NCBI GenBank assembly: GCA_963169105.1
Contig: OY720636.1
Span: 65,522,123 to 65,586,122 of the forward strand
Source of the DNA: Ceriagrion tenellum
Taxonomy: Eukaryota > Arthropoda > Insecta > Odonata > Coenagrionidae
DNA length: 64,000 bases
Reading direction: 5' to 3'
The notes below the pieces were generated by a model. The model had not been told where the DNA came from. It was given only the letters and a program-made list of their open reading frames with translations, and ran no database searches. The position numbers were made by a program, and so were the translations under genes. Shown here piece by piece: positions 1 through 10,712 of the stretch (position 1 is the first letter of the stretch; the number at the start of each line of letters is the position of its first letter).

Positions 1-385
1 GGGGGAAAACTGCGACAGAAGGTTAAAATATTTGATCTATATAGGTAGGAGTGATTACTTATGTCAGGTGAAACGTCGGTCACAAAGGACCGATGTAAAA
101 AAGTTTTCATTCCTCAACAGGACGATTGTAGATTGGAATAGTCGTCCGGCAGAACTGCTTTGATCCCTCTCCTGGAAAAATAAATGTTTTTAAGAACTTT
201 GAAGAAAGAATTTTGGATGATTGATTCGTAGTTAATTTTAATGTTCTCTATTGATGTTCTACTTTGTTCTTTTTTTGGTGATTAGTTCCATGTCTGCTTT
301 ACATTATTTTACTGTTGCCACCTGGCAAATAGCCAAATTGTAACTCTTTAGATTAATAATAAATAAATAATAATAACTACAATAT
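1..385 (+). mobile_element. Non-LTR retrotransposon 3' end remnant
   Basis: Frames around 120-210 read TIVDWNSRPAELL with frameshifts, like the C-terminal signature of jockey-type reverse transcriptase proteins. An (AAT/AAAT)-rich tail at 350-380 would be the 3' end. The 5' part lies outside the window or is lost. Confidence 0.55.
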
Positions 386-456
386 TTCCTCCGTGTGTGC
401 CAAATTAAAAACTAAGTGACTGAAGGTAGCCGTAGTCATTCATCTTGATAGCTCCT

Positions 457-527
457 CCAATCATATTGTCTACATGAAATTCTAAATAACTATTTTATGC
501 AATTATGCGAATCGAAATTTATGGCTC
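457..527 (+). repeat. 71-bp direct repeat, left copy
   Basis: The block starting CCAATCATATTGTCTACATG is repeated at 1351-1421 with one mismatch (A at 509 versus C at 1403). The two copies bracket the GAK fragment and the 224-bp core exactly, so they look like a long target-site duplication or a duplicated breakpoint. Confidence 0.85.
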
Positions 528-645
528 AGATCTGGACTTCAGTTATGTGACATCGAGGCTAAAGGTAATGTCACAACCCGCTGAGGGTTTAGTTGAGTCT
601 GCATATCGAAATCATGCTGAAGATGTGAGGGCCCTTCTTGAGGCC
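528..645 (+). pseudogene. GAK/auxilin PTEN-like domain fragment, N-terminal piece
   Basis: The plus strand encodes DLDFSYVTSRL, MSQPAEGLVESAYRNH and EDVRALLE. These correspond to the beginning of the PTEN-like domain of cyclin-G-associated kinase/auxilin, clathrin-uncoating cofactors. It starts immediately after the left 71-bp direct repeat and ends at a 12-bp tandem repeat (GCCCTTCTTGAG). The next part of the same protein follows in the opposite orientation, so this cannot be a working exon set. It is a displaced, broken gene copy. Family assignment is from remembered family motifs, not from a search. Confidence 0.75.
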
Positions 646-1126
646 CTTCTTGAGGCCCTTCTTTCATACTCTAGTAATGAAGACAATACCCTATCCTCTC
701 TTTGATAAACTTCTAAGTAAGGTCGGCATCCATCTCTCACTTTTGTAATTAATGGAACTGGTTGAAGAGTGATATATGCCAAGTGAATTGGCCTACTATG
801 AGGCAAAATTGGGGGCTTCTGTATTATTTTACAAAAATTGAACAAATGCCTCATTTCTGAAGGCTGAAGACCAGGAGGAGTGCGCTTAACAGCAAACGTT
901 TGAGCTGCATCTTCTATTCTAGGAAACATGTTTGCAAACATTAGGAAGGCACATACTAGGGTAGCCGAGGATGCCTTCCCATCCATACACTGAGCTATAC
1001 AAATGTTCTTGGGATCAGCCTCCAAGAAATCATACATGACTTCACATAGTGTGTTGAGAGCTGAGAGAGGAGGAGCCTTCTGCGGCCTGCACCAAGGGCA
1101 GTCCATCACATTCCCACCACTCATGT
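646..1126 (-). pseudogene. GAK/auxilin PTEN-like and C2-like fragment, inverted piece
   Basis: The minus strand holds an unbroken frame of about 150 residues. It contains DCPWCRPQKAPPL, KNICIAQCMDGKASSATLV, FAVKRTPPGLQPSE, PHSRPIHLAYITLQPVPL and VRDGCRPYLEVYQ. This order matches the second half of the GAK/auxilin PTEN-like domain and the start of its C2 domain. The phosphatase loop reads C-M-D-G-K-A-S, lacking the catalytic arginine position, as in the inactive family domain. No intron interrupts it, which suggests an RNA-derived copy or one large exon. The frame enters from a 224-bp repeat (1127-1350) and ends in the 12-bp tandem repeat, where it meets the plus-strand piece tail to tail. Its open state implies a recent event. 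Confidence 0.8.
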
Positions 1127-1350
1127 GTTTGTTTTTGTGCTTAAATATTTTGACCACGCTCTTTTGGAACAGATTCTCTCAGAAGTTGGGCCCGTCTGTG
1201 TGTGTGAGTGAGTGATTTGAGTGCTTGTGAGTGTGATTGTGGCAATAACCAGGCATCCTTAGTAGGGTCCCAGTAGCCCTATGAAGGACCCCAGGTTATA
1301 ACCCAGGCATCCTTAGCGGAGTCCCATTAGCCCTTGAAAATGATCCCAAT
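1127..1350. repeat. 224-bp core repeat, copy 1
   Basis: Nearly identical to 8411-8634 and of the same length. It contains two tandem units of about 50 bp, each beginning CAGGCATCCTTAG and holding CCCATTAGCCCT or a variant. Here it joins the GAK fragment on one side and the direct repeat on the other. Confidence 0.85.
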
Positions 1351-1421
1351 CCAATCATATTGTCTACATGAAATTCTAAATAACTATTTTATGCAATTAT
1401 GCGCATCGAAATTTATGGCTC
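1351..1421 (+). repeat. 71-bp direct repeat, right copy
   Basis: Second copy of the repeat at 457-527. It begins directly after the end of the 224-bp core. Confidence 0.85.
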
Positions 1422-1644
1422 TTCAACCATCATTCATAATAATTTATAGATGAAAAGGTTTTATGCCATGAAGCAACTTGTAAGGAATTCCTCTGAAGCA
1501 TCTATGAAACGTCTGATCACCCTTTTTGTAATATGAGATATCTGATCTCAACGTGTTTGCTTTCTGATGCATTTTCTCTTTGAAGTCTTTCGTAAAACTT
1601 AGGAGATCTCGTCTATTTGCTTCGCCCACTCAGCGATCTCCAGT

Positions 1645-1647
<3 letters not shown>

Positions 1648-1729
<82 letters not shown>

Positions 1730-1733
1730 TATA
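1648..1733. repeat. (AT)n/(AC)n microsatellite
   Basis: About 66 bp of pure AT dinucleotide run into an AC run. The tyrosine/isoleucine frames here are artefacts. Confidence 0.95.
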
Positions 1734-1739
1734 CAAGGG

Positions 1740-4009
1740 ATCCCGTGAAGGTAATAGGGGTCCGGGCCCTCTTGACTCCCCTGGGGGAAATAAAATATTG
1801 AAACGAGGTAAATCCCCTTTTCCTCTCGCTTCCTCCGCCATTTGGAACGATCGCTTTTGCCGAAAAAAACATCGCTTAAGTCTTCTGTCTCGCCGACATT
1901 TCGGTTGATTAAAATCGTGCCCATCAACGCCATCTCCAGGTTATTTTTGTGAACTCTCGTCCGGGGCCTTTGAATCCACCCCTCATCCGCCCTTCCCCCA
2001 TCTGTTTCCCTCTCCACCGGGAGTCCCTGGTGGCTCTGCCACCCTCCCAAATCCACCCGATTAACCTCTGGCCTTTGCACTCGTCCCACTCCCTTTTAGA
2101 AGCCTCCTCCCTTACTTACCGTTCAAACCCGATTAAATAATTCAATGCGAGAACGAAACGCTGTTACTGGAGAAAAATTAGACATGTGTCGCGTCATCCA
2201 CAATGGATCGATGCGTTTAATACGTAGAATATTATAGAAACGACCATAGGTTTGGTACAATTCAACCACCCTCCATAAATCCCGACATCTCTCCAAGTGA
2301 TTTCATTCCTTTTATAATCACTTTTATTTAACTTCACTTGTGTGACAGGGTCCTGTGTGTCAGGGTCTTGTGTGTCAGGATCAAATTTTGTAATCAATTT
2401 TTAACTAATTTCCTGACTAGCTAGAGATCTGACATTTTGCACATAGGTTCATTTCCGGTGACAATACAATATTCAGTCATAAAAAAGTTGAAAATAAAAT
2501 GAATATTAAAGAAGTGTGTTTTTTAAAAAAATAGTTTTTTATGCTGTAATGTATGCAATATTGTAAACTTGTGTGTCAACCCGAAGGGGTAAAAATGTTG
2601 CTGAGCGTCCCATCGAAGACAATTTTTTCAACCCCTAGAAATGGGTATATTTGAATGAAATTTAGCTTATTTTTATGTTAACTGAAAGAAATTTTTTTAA
2701 ATATTTTTTATATTAATTATTGCACCTGAGATCGAGTATTTGTGGGTAGAGGTTTAACAATGACGACGATATGAGAGAACATGTTGTACGCGCTAACTTG
2801 GTTGACATCTCAGGCGGCACCTAATTATGAAGAGGGAATACATAAGCTTGTGTTGCGCTTTGAAAAGTGCCTATTAAGTGGCGGGATTTGTGTAGAAAAA
2901 TTTTGTAATGTCCAAATATTTTTTCACAGATAATTTTTTTTCTGAATATACAGTTGTTTTTTTGTGACCTGTCAAACGGAACTTACTTTCTGGATGTACC
3001 TCGTATTTGGCGATGAGTTCTGTGGTTGACATTACGAGATATAGTATGGTTTTTCATATCTTTCTGTGCGGTTCTTGTGGAATTCTTTTGTTTTTTGTGT
3101 TGTTATGTTTGTAGTTTGATCATTAAATATCAAGTTTTCGTGTAAATACGAAGGAGTTTTCGAGTTTACTACTTCAAATGATAACTATAATTATTTCAGT
3201 CGTTCTCCTCCTAAACATTCGTATTCACTGCTCCGGTCCTGAGCCTGGGCAGCGTGGGCAAAATTCGCAGATGGCCTGTCGCAATAGGGTTGATTAGTCA
3301 GCAACTTGTTCATAAATGTGAAAAATGGAACAGAATTTATGAAAATAGGAAATTTTAATAATTTCTGCATGTGTTACCTGCCAAAAATTACCGTCCGCAG
3401 CGTACCGTTAAAGTGAAGACTCGCGTATCGTTAAAATAACATTCATGACTGACTTCAACGAAGATCACGATGATACCCACAGACCCAGGTCGTTCAATAT
3501 CGATTTTATTCTTCCTTCGATATAGGTCTTCGCAACGTATATAAATCCGCCCTTAATGTGCTTATTTTTCTGTGTTCTCAATAAGTATGGTAAAGGTTGT
3601 TCGACGTTTTTCATGATTTGTCAGAGCATTTATATTCGAAATGACACCTTGTACCGCGTATTAGCAGATTTCCTTGGGTCTGATATGGCAGTAAATGCTT
3701 AAATAGCACATTAATGGCGGATATGTGGTAGAAATGGTTGTGAGGACCCATGTCGATAGAGCTACTGATATATCGGATCGCACGACCCTGCTTGCAGACT
3801 AACAATTTCAAATTAACCATGTACATAACAAAGTCAGGAAGAAACTCTGCAGAAATGATGGATGCAAAAATTTTCTATTTTTTACCACTACTTTTTCCGT
3901 GCCATTAATACTACAAAAAAGGCTTGTCTCCTGCATAAGACGCATCGTTTTCATCCAATTATTCTTTGTCCTCTTCTCCAAAATTCGCATCAAGTAGTAT
4001 GTAGATGTG
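1740..4009. other. Intergenic; no supported gene
   Basis: 1740-2110 is a GC-rich, pyrimidine-rich island with no homology I recognise. A 14-bp unit (GTGTGTCAGGGTC) repeats three times near 2339-2382. The remainder is AT-rich with short frames only. Confidence 0.6.
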
Positions 4010-4022
4010 GATATAGATATAT

Positions 4023-4067
<45 letters not shown>
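4010..4067. repeat. (AT)n microsatellite
   Basis: Near-pure AT repeat adjoining the 3' end of the LINE copy at 4076-4345. Confidence 0.9.
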
Positions 4068-4069
<2 letters not shown>

Positions 4070-4075
4070 GGAGGT

Positions 4076-4345
4076 CTAACCTGCGAGACGCCGCGTGAGC
4101 GTGTAGCAGGGTGTGTTATGATACCAGTCGTGTAGAGATGTAAGGGATAAGGTTTTGGAAGGTGAAATGGTGAAAAGTATTATGGGAGTGTATTTGGTGG
4201 AGCTCAGTTTTTACTGTGATCGCTTATTTTGCGCGGAAAGAGTGAGTTTTTGTACCTATCTCTTCGAGAATTTATCTTTCTTATTTTATCGCTTCAGTCA
4301 GATCTAGAGATGTAGTGAGGCGTCGTGATAACATTCTCTGTGTCG
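4076..4345 (-). mobile_element. Jockey-like LINE family A, 3' fragment
   Basis: The minus strand matches the 3' end of the copy at 12165-12945: shared words include GATGTAAGGGATAAGGTTTT and GAGGCGTCGTGATAA on the plus strand. It is 5' truncated and has frameshifts. Confidence 0.75.
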
Positions 4346-4379
4346 CACTGAAACATGTTTGTTTCCGAAACATGTCGCT

Positions 4380-5404
4380 CTATGTTGACGCTGAGTACGT
4401 AAGAGATGAAACAACCCCACCTTTATCTGTAATTTATATCAAGTTATTCATGCGAGAGGCAATTCCGGGAGTCGAGTCTCCCAGCCTTTAGTTCTCTGCG
4501 TTTTCTCTTGTTATCCGCTTCGCTATGTCCCAGCTCCAGTGGTGGGCAGGGTTGGGGCGAGGTCCCTTGACTCTTCGTGGGACTCGCTCCGAAAGACCGT
4601 GAAAGGGAGACCGCCACACTACCCACCCCCAAGGGTCTCCATCTCACCCTCCTATCTCCTTTCTCCAAAAATCCCTTATCCGTTGGAGACCCCATTACCG
4701 AAAACCTCCGCACTTGGCCCGTGGCCCCCCTTCCGAACCGTCTCAATCCTTGAAACGGTGCAAAAGGAATATTTAATAACTGAACGCCGACATCATCAAC
4801 ATCTTCTTTCCTCCCCCGTTCCTCACGCCCATAGCCAGCTTTTCGTCGGCGAGTCCCTTTGTGAAAAAGCCATCAAGGGGTGGGTGACGCTGTCCCCCGC
4901 ATCCCCCCCACCTCCTTAGGAGGGATGCTGTCCCTAAATCATCCTGATCCCTTTCGTACCCTTGTTCTCCCCTCCTAGTCTGCTGCCTCCAAAACCCTGA
5001 AACCCTGCCGCCACCTCCTCTCTATGCTCTCTTCCCCTTCCGTGTTTGACCCTAAGAAACCCCCCCTGTGAGGGGATCGCAACCGGGAGCCAATTCTGCT
5101 CCCGGTTGCGATCAAACCCTGCGAACAAAAACTGCGGTTGCGAACAAAACCCTGCTTTCTTCTCGTACCTTACCTCCGTTCACTTCTCCCTCATTTCCGC
5201 TTCCTTGCTGGCGAAGGTAGTCGATTAAAACATGAAAGACGGAAGCGGTGATGTGCCGTGAAATGTATGCTTGGTGGTTTGCTAACTGTCACACCTGGTC
5301 TGGGCCGCCCCTGGGGCATGCGAGTACTCGGGCAACTTAGCCTTGTGGGGCCGGGGAAATTATTATTTGTGCGGATTTGGGCAATTATGGTTTCATTCAT
5401 CATT
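4380..5404. other. Intergenic GC-rich island with a short hairpin
   Basis: 4490-5240 is C/T-rich on the plus strand. A hairpin with 16-bp perfect arms (5075-5090 and 5098-5113, GATCGCAACCGGGAGC) has a 7-nt loop. No supported gene. Confidence 0.55.
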
Positions 5405-5850
5405 GGTTGTTCAATCCTAAGATTGGTTGACTGCAGCCCTCCATCCTTCCCTATCTCAAGCTAGTTCCCTTACCTTCTGGTATCACTTCCTATTCACTTT
5501 CCTCTTTATTTGGTCCATGAACTTATTCCTGGGTCTTCCTCTGGGGACTTTTCCCTCTATGTTGCCTTCAGTTATGTTCTTTACAAATTCATTGTGCCTC
5601 AGGGTGTGTCCAATCCATCTTGTTCTTCTTTTCTGTATATTGTTCCATATGATCCTGTCCTCTTCTACTCTTCTGTGTTCATCGTTTCTTATTTTGACCG
5701 TCCATTTTATCTTCAGCTTCCTCCTCCAGCATCAGGTTTCGAGTCTTTTCTGGTCAGCTTACCTATGGGCCATGCTTCCCATTCATGGAGTGCCACGCTC
5801 CACACGAATGTTTTTACTTTCTATTTCCTGGTTTGTAGTCCTATCAGTAG
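5405..5850 (-). mobile_element. LINE family B, 3' coding fragment
   Basis: On the minus strand this is a frameshifted copy of the same sequence as 22285-22800 and 23465-23905. It encodes the region after the reverse transcriptase (GHTLRHNG-type motif) and ends in a block coding for K/A-A-V-N-Q-S. Plus-strand hydrophobic frames here are antisense shadows. Confidence 0.75.
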
Positions 5851-5949
5851 CATTTTGCGCAATTATTCCATATTTTTATGCCAGAAATGTATCATTTTAC
5901 ACGATTTGTGTTAAAATCATCTTCCATCCATCAATTTCTTTCGATTGAT

Positions 5950-7185
5950 CTCCTATTTCTTTATTTTTAATGTGCCACATTTTTAATGGTCATCATTGGC
6001 ATGTCAGCATATCTGCAATTGCAGCTTTGATCAACTGCTAATACATTGACACTTCCATTTAGTAGTTAGATATACTCTACATTATGAAGCATCACTGAGC
6101 ATACCCTTAGATTAAGTTCGTAATGAGCCAAAGTAGAACATTAAAAATTCGCATCTCGGAAATTTTATTTGTTGAGTATTTCAATAGTCGAGTTACGGCA
6201 GTCGTAAAACTTGTGTGGAGATGGAGAATGATTTAACGTCGTTAAATTGGAATTTAAATATACGTTAACGACGTTATTTGTGGCAGGTTTTATTGGTAAA
6301 CCGAAACCTATCCCCTGCGAACGATATTCTTCAGGCCAGCAATTGTAGAACCCGTGGAATTTCTGGGAAAGCCGAGACACACTGAGAGAGTGCATCTCCG
6401 TCGTTTGCCAAGTCTGCCTCTCCTGAAAGGTTTCTGCTGGTGGCACATTAAAAAGTTTCGTTCGGAATAGGAAGTTTTCTGTATTTTTTTGAAGCTAGTC
6501 GCCGAAGTTTACCGCGGAATCCGCATCGTCACAACAATATTTTTCTCTTCTCGGCCATTCTGTGGGTGGAAAAGGATTTATTTTCAAAGTTTCCTCTCCG
6601 AACCTTATATTTCTTTTTTTTTTCGATTCGCCCGTAGGTACGGACTTTTTCGAAGTGGCTAATTTTTGGCGGGGGAAGAATTTCATGGGGAATACGCCTC
6701 GACAAAAGCCTTGTCGCCAATTTTGTTCCCCCGTGCGCAAGACAGGCCGGAACTTGCCTTCAAGGATTAATTCCACTTCTCTCTATGTCGTGTTGGATAA
6801 TCCGATGGAATTTTTCGAGGGAAAATATTTCCTGATACCGCCGTGAACGCAAAAACAGCCAATCTTTGTCCAATCGAGCTTAAATACTTTTATCTTTATT
6901 TCCTGATCTCTTTCTCCTCTCTCTCTCTCTCTCTGCTCCTTAACCCCCTTGTCCACCCCAATCCTCGCTAAATCCCTCATATTATTGCTGTATCCCTTCT
7001 AATTCTTTACGTATCCCATCACTTGTCAAGATAAAGCTTGGGAAAAAGAAATTAACCGTAAAATATCATGAAAAGGAAGAATGGTAAAAATGTATTGGTG
7101 TTTTTAAGAACTTATTCATGTAGTCCAACAATGTCTACGTAAAATGTATTCACAAAAATATGAGTGACCTCTTTCGTGTCATAGC
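5950..7185. other. Intergenic; no supported gene
   Basis: AT-rich sequence with a moderately GC-rich patch at 6540-6760 and a (CT)n run near 6915-6935. Short frames on both strands overlap each other and resemble nothing I know. Confidence 0.55.
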
Positions 7186-7189
7186 AGAG

Positions 7190-7745
7190 GTAGATGAGAA
7201 GGATATTAAAGTGTTATTTTATCCTCTTTGTTATAAGGGAGATTACTTGTCAAACTGGGATAAGCTGAGACGAAGATGGGCAGGAACTATGTTAGAAGAG
7301 TATAGGCATCGCTTTCTTTGATCCTGGTCGATATCATTTCGTTATTCCTTGAAAAATACAACGAAAGAACGGATAGTATATAACAGATTGTGGGAGACTA
7401 GGTTGGGAGCCGCTAGAGGCTCGGAGGCTGCCTACACTCATGGTTAGTATCACCCGAATGATACAAATCTTTCGAGTTTCCAAGTAGCGCAGAGGATGTT
7501 ATTTTTAATCCCGCACTATGTCTCTATAAATGAAAGATGTAAGCGATTGACGGGCACAAAGTTCCTTCTTCCCAAGCACGATTGGTGATTTTAACAAATA
7601 GAGCGTGTCACTAGCATGCGACCCTGCGTTACCATATTATTCATTTTCGTCCCTTCCCTTTCCCAGTTCTTCTTCCCTTTTTTCATGGCTGGCGTTCTAA
7701 CCCCCCATGTTACACACCCCTGCAGCGATACGCATTGCAGTATGT
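7190..7745 (+). mobile_element. Decayed LINE family A copy
   Basis: Near 7385-7435 the sequence TTGGGAGCCGCTAGAGGCTC matches the W-E-P-L/I-E block of family A. The end GCAGTATGTAGAT near 7727-7745 matches the family 3' end at 15570-15590. Many indels. Confidence 0.5.
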
Positions 7746-8160
7746 AGATTTAGTTTTCTGCATCTCGTTTTGTCTTCATAGCCAATCTACGCTTCTCTCC
7801 TCACCGCAATCGGGATTGCCCCCAGCTAACGGACGTCCTCTCATTGTAAAGGCCAAAAGTCTACTTGCTTTCCTAGCCCGCGCTCTGATTTTTAAAAATT
7901 GATCAGCTAATCGTATCTTCTTTGAATTTTCCTTACCGGTTCCCTTCTCTTTGTAAGTGGTGTACGGAAATTTCAGAGAACATTTAGATACTTAGATCAC
8001 ATTTCAAATTACATTGCGGAGTCATTGTGTGCCCAATATAGTACCTGGCGTCTAATATCATTTGAGATGTGTGTACTACCCTAACGTTTTACGTCATAAT
8101 CCGATGCCTAACCGCCATTGCTATGTACTCATCTGCAAGCCCTCTGGAAACTATTGCTGT

Positions 8161-8888
8161 TAGCAAAAATAAATGAGTCTCCAATAGCCGTAAAAAAAAT
8201 TGGCACCACTCGTCAAACATGCAGCAAACAACACTTTTACAGTGTTGGTTTGTGGGAATGGGGATTCCACAGCAGAGACCAACCACAGCCTCTCCACCAG
8301 AATACCCTCCTCTACCACTGCCTCTGGACTACCACTTACAACCTCGTGTTGCAAGTGCTTTTCCCTTCAGCTCGCTAAAGAGGAAATACGCGTATCCTAC
8401 GCTCAGCCTCGTTTGTTTTTGTGTTTATATATTTTGACCACGTTCCTTTGGAGCTGATTCTCCCAGAAGTTGAGCCCGTCTGTGTGTGTGAGTGAGTGAT
8501 TTGAGTGCTTGTGGGTGTGATTTTGGCAATAACTAGGCATCCTTGGTAGGGTCCCATTAGCCCTATGAAGGATCCCAGGTTATAACCCAGGCATCCTTAG
8601 CGGAGTCCCATTAGCCCTTGAAAAGGATCCCAATTTGGTTGAGTGTGTGTGTCTGTGGTGGTCACTGGCGAGGAAGTAACGTTCCCGTAAACCATCACAG
8701 GAGGGTATTCTGGTAGAGAGGCTGTGGTTGGTCTCTGCTGAGGAATCCCCATCCCCGCAAACCAACACAGTACGTGTTGTTTGTTGCATGTTTGACGAGT
8801 GGTGCCAATTTTTTTACGGCCATTGGAGAATCATTTATTTTTGCTATCTTGAGAGACCGTAGAGCTCAATTTCCCTTGATTTAATGTA
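8161..8888. mobile_element. Foldback element with about 150-bp inverted arms
   Basis: The left arm 8161-8311 and right arm 8699-8846 are inverted copies (shared words TAGCAAAAATAAATGA, GGCACCACTCGTCAAACATG, AGAGACCAACCACAGCC). The centre holds unique sequence and the 224-bp core. The right arm continues outward to about 8888, and that extension recurs at 10351-10461. Both arms contain a short frame resembling the other (VCGNGDSTAETNHSLSTRIP), which could be a captured coding piece or chance. No transposase is seen. Confidence 0.75.
8411..8634. repeat. 224-bp core repeat, copy 2
   Basis: Copy of 1127-1350, here placed between the two arms of the foldback element at 8161-8888. The same two 50-bp internal units are present. 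Confidence 0.85.
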
Positions 8889-9210
8889 TTGCTGCTATTG
8901 CCTTTTTCATCTCTCCCTTCAGCTTATTTTGGGCCTTTCTCGTTTTTCTACCTTGTGGATTCCATTTTAAAATTTTGTAATCCCTCGTTCATCAAACGTT
9001 GCATGCATACCACACAAACTGTTTCTTCTGTAAATGCCATCGACTATTGTGTGGGCGACTCCCATTATATTTCTTATCTTCTCGTTGGTTATTCTTTCAA
9101 GTCTTGACATCCATGCAGATGGTCTCCATCCATCTCTGTAACATCATGCGTCTGTTTTATTTTCTCCTTCGTCTGCCGTATGCTCTTCCATGGGGAAAAT
9201 GATTTTTTTC
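8889..9210 (-). mobile_element. RTE/jockey-type LINE C-terminal remnant
   Basis: The minus strand reads MSRLERITNEKIRNIMGV and later a C-G-M-H motif, as in the C-terminal part of LINE proteins where R-x-T-N-E-E-V/I-R-R is typical. Only a fragment with stops. Confidence 0.55.
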
Positions 9211-10350
9211 ACACGTGATAAATGATTTTTTTCACTGTTAATTTCCCATTACAGTCTCCTCTGCTTAAGGAAAATCTCACTATCATCGCTTTCGCAAGAC
9301 TTACCTTAGAGCCATACCTATCTCATTGTGCCTACCACAACTGTATGGAATACTGTAACCCCTTGTCTGACTACCTAAGTGACGATGGATGCTCGTCGTT
9401 GTGCGGTCATAATTACGCGTATTTATTGAATTAGTTTTTCCTTTAAGACTCCCTATTTATCTCGTCTGACGCCAGGTAAGTGGCTTACCACACGAAGGTA
9501 CCTCTCCTACGTCAAATATACATTTTTTCCCTCAAAAGGCAAAACCGAGAGGAAAATAGGGTCAGGATTGGGGTTGGAATATCGGGAGGAAGGGGTGGAC
9601 GAGAAAAGGAGAAGGGGTGGGGTAGGGCTACGCATCAATGGGGGGTGAGAATCTTGATGCCGGTTTCGGCAAAGTCCAAGGGTTAAAGGGTTCTTCACCC
9701 ACCCCATTTCGAAAAATGGAAAGGTCGGCGGTTTCTGTAAAGGAGATATATATGTATGTGTGCGTATGTATGTATGTATATGTAAAAAAAGGTCAAAAGG
9801 ATGGGTCGGTCGGAGTTTTTAGGAGAGGTTTTCTTGGTCGGAGTGAAAGGGTCGAAAGTTTTTTTTTCCTTCTTCTTTCCACTCCCTTCACTTGTTTTTT
9901 TTTCTCTTTTTCCGTATTCTCCTTCTCCTCTCTTCCGGTGGTCTTCTTTCCCCTGATTCCATAAGGAGATTTCCCCCAGTCGTCGTCTCGTTGTGATTTA
10001 CGTGTCTCCGGGAAGGTCCCGGCAAAACCCGCTCGATTTCTTCCGCACACGATCCGTCTGCTTCCTCCTCCTCCGAACCAAAGCCGTGAGCCGTTGTCTT
10101 TTTGCCTTCCTTACTTCTTCCTTCCTTCCCGTTTTCGCACGAGACTCCCTCATCGAACCGCTGCCGCTTCCCTCCTTTTCTATTTTTATTTGAAAGTCTC
10201 ATTAATTAAACTGGGCCCAAACCTCTGCATTGGCGTATCATCCTCACCGTTGGTGAATTTTTTTCCCCTCGGTTATGATCAGAGACGAGGTAAAGTCGTA
10301 AAAGTCATAGTCCTATGTTTTTACCATGAAATAGCCAGTTTATGCTGATA
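9211..10350. other. Intergenic; strand-asymmetric GC island
   Basis: 9530-9720 is purine-rich and 9840-10190 pyrimidine-rich on the plus strand. A (TGTA)n run lies near 9750-9782. Overlapping basic and serine-rich frames are composition effects; no gene supported. Confidence 0.55.
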
Positions 10351-10461
10351 ATTAAATCAAAGGAAAATGAGCTCTACGGCCTCTCAAGATAGCAAAAAAT
10401 TAAAAGATTCTCCAATGGCCGTAAAAATGGCACCACTCGTCAAACATGCAACCAACAACAC
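10351..10461. repeat. Partial copy of the foldback element end
   Basis: The stretch from ATTAAATCAA through GAGCTCTACGGCCTCTCAAG to GGCACCACTCGTCAAACATG matches the outer right arm of the 8161-8888 element in inverted orientation. Only one arm is present. Confidence 0.8.
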
Positions 10462-10712
10462 TAACAACAACCAACAACTAATTCCTAATCTGCATCTTCA
10501 GAAGAGAAAACACACACTTGTACTCTTCAACTCTTGATTTACTTCCGACCAAGTTTTCGGCTTGTTAGTGCCATCATATGGGTGATGATGATATAACATC
10601 CCATCATCACTCTGATCGGCTCATCGCAGGTCGGATTTTTGTTATCGTAATCGATAGAATCTTTGATTTTGCGTTACCCAGTTGAATACGAAAGTTTTTC
10701 ATCTATTGAATA

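Noticed and set aside
1613..2089. 158-codon minus-strand frame
   Set aside because: Its C-terminal part is the AT/AC microsatellite (Y-I repeats) and the rest is low-complexity CT-rich DNA; no domain or splice support.
5427..5948. 173-codon hydrophobic plus-strand frame resembling a membrane protein
   Set aside because: It is the antisense of a LINE family B coding fragment; the other two copies give the same kind of shadow.
9888..10202. Basic, K/E/R-rich minus frame
   Set aside because: Composition effect of a purine-rich strand; overlapping frames on both strands are equally open.
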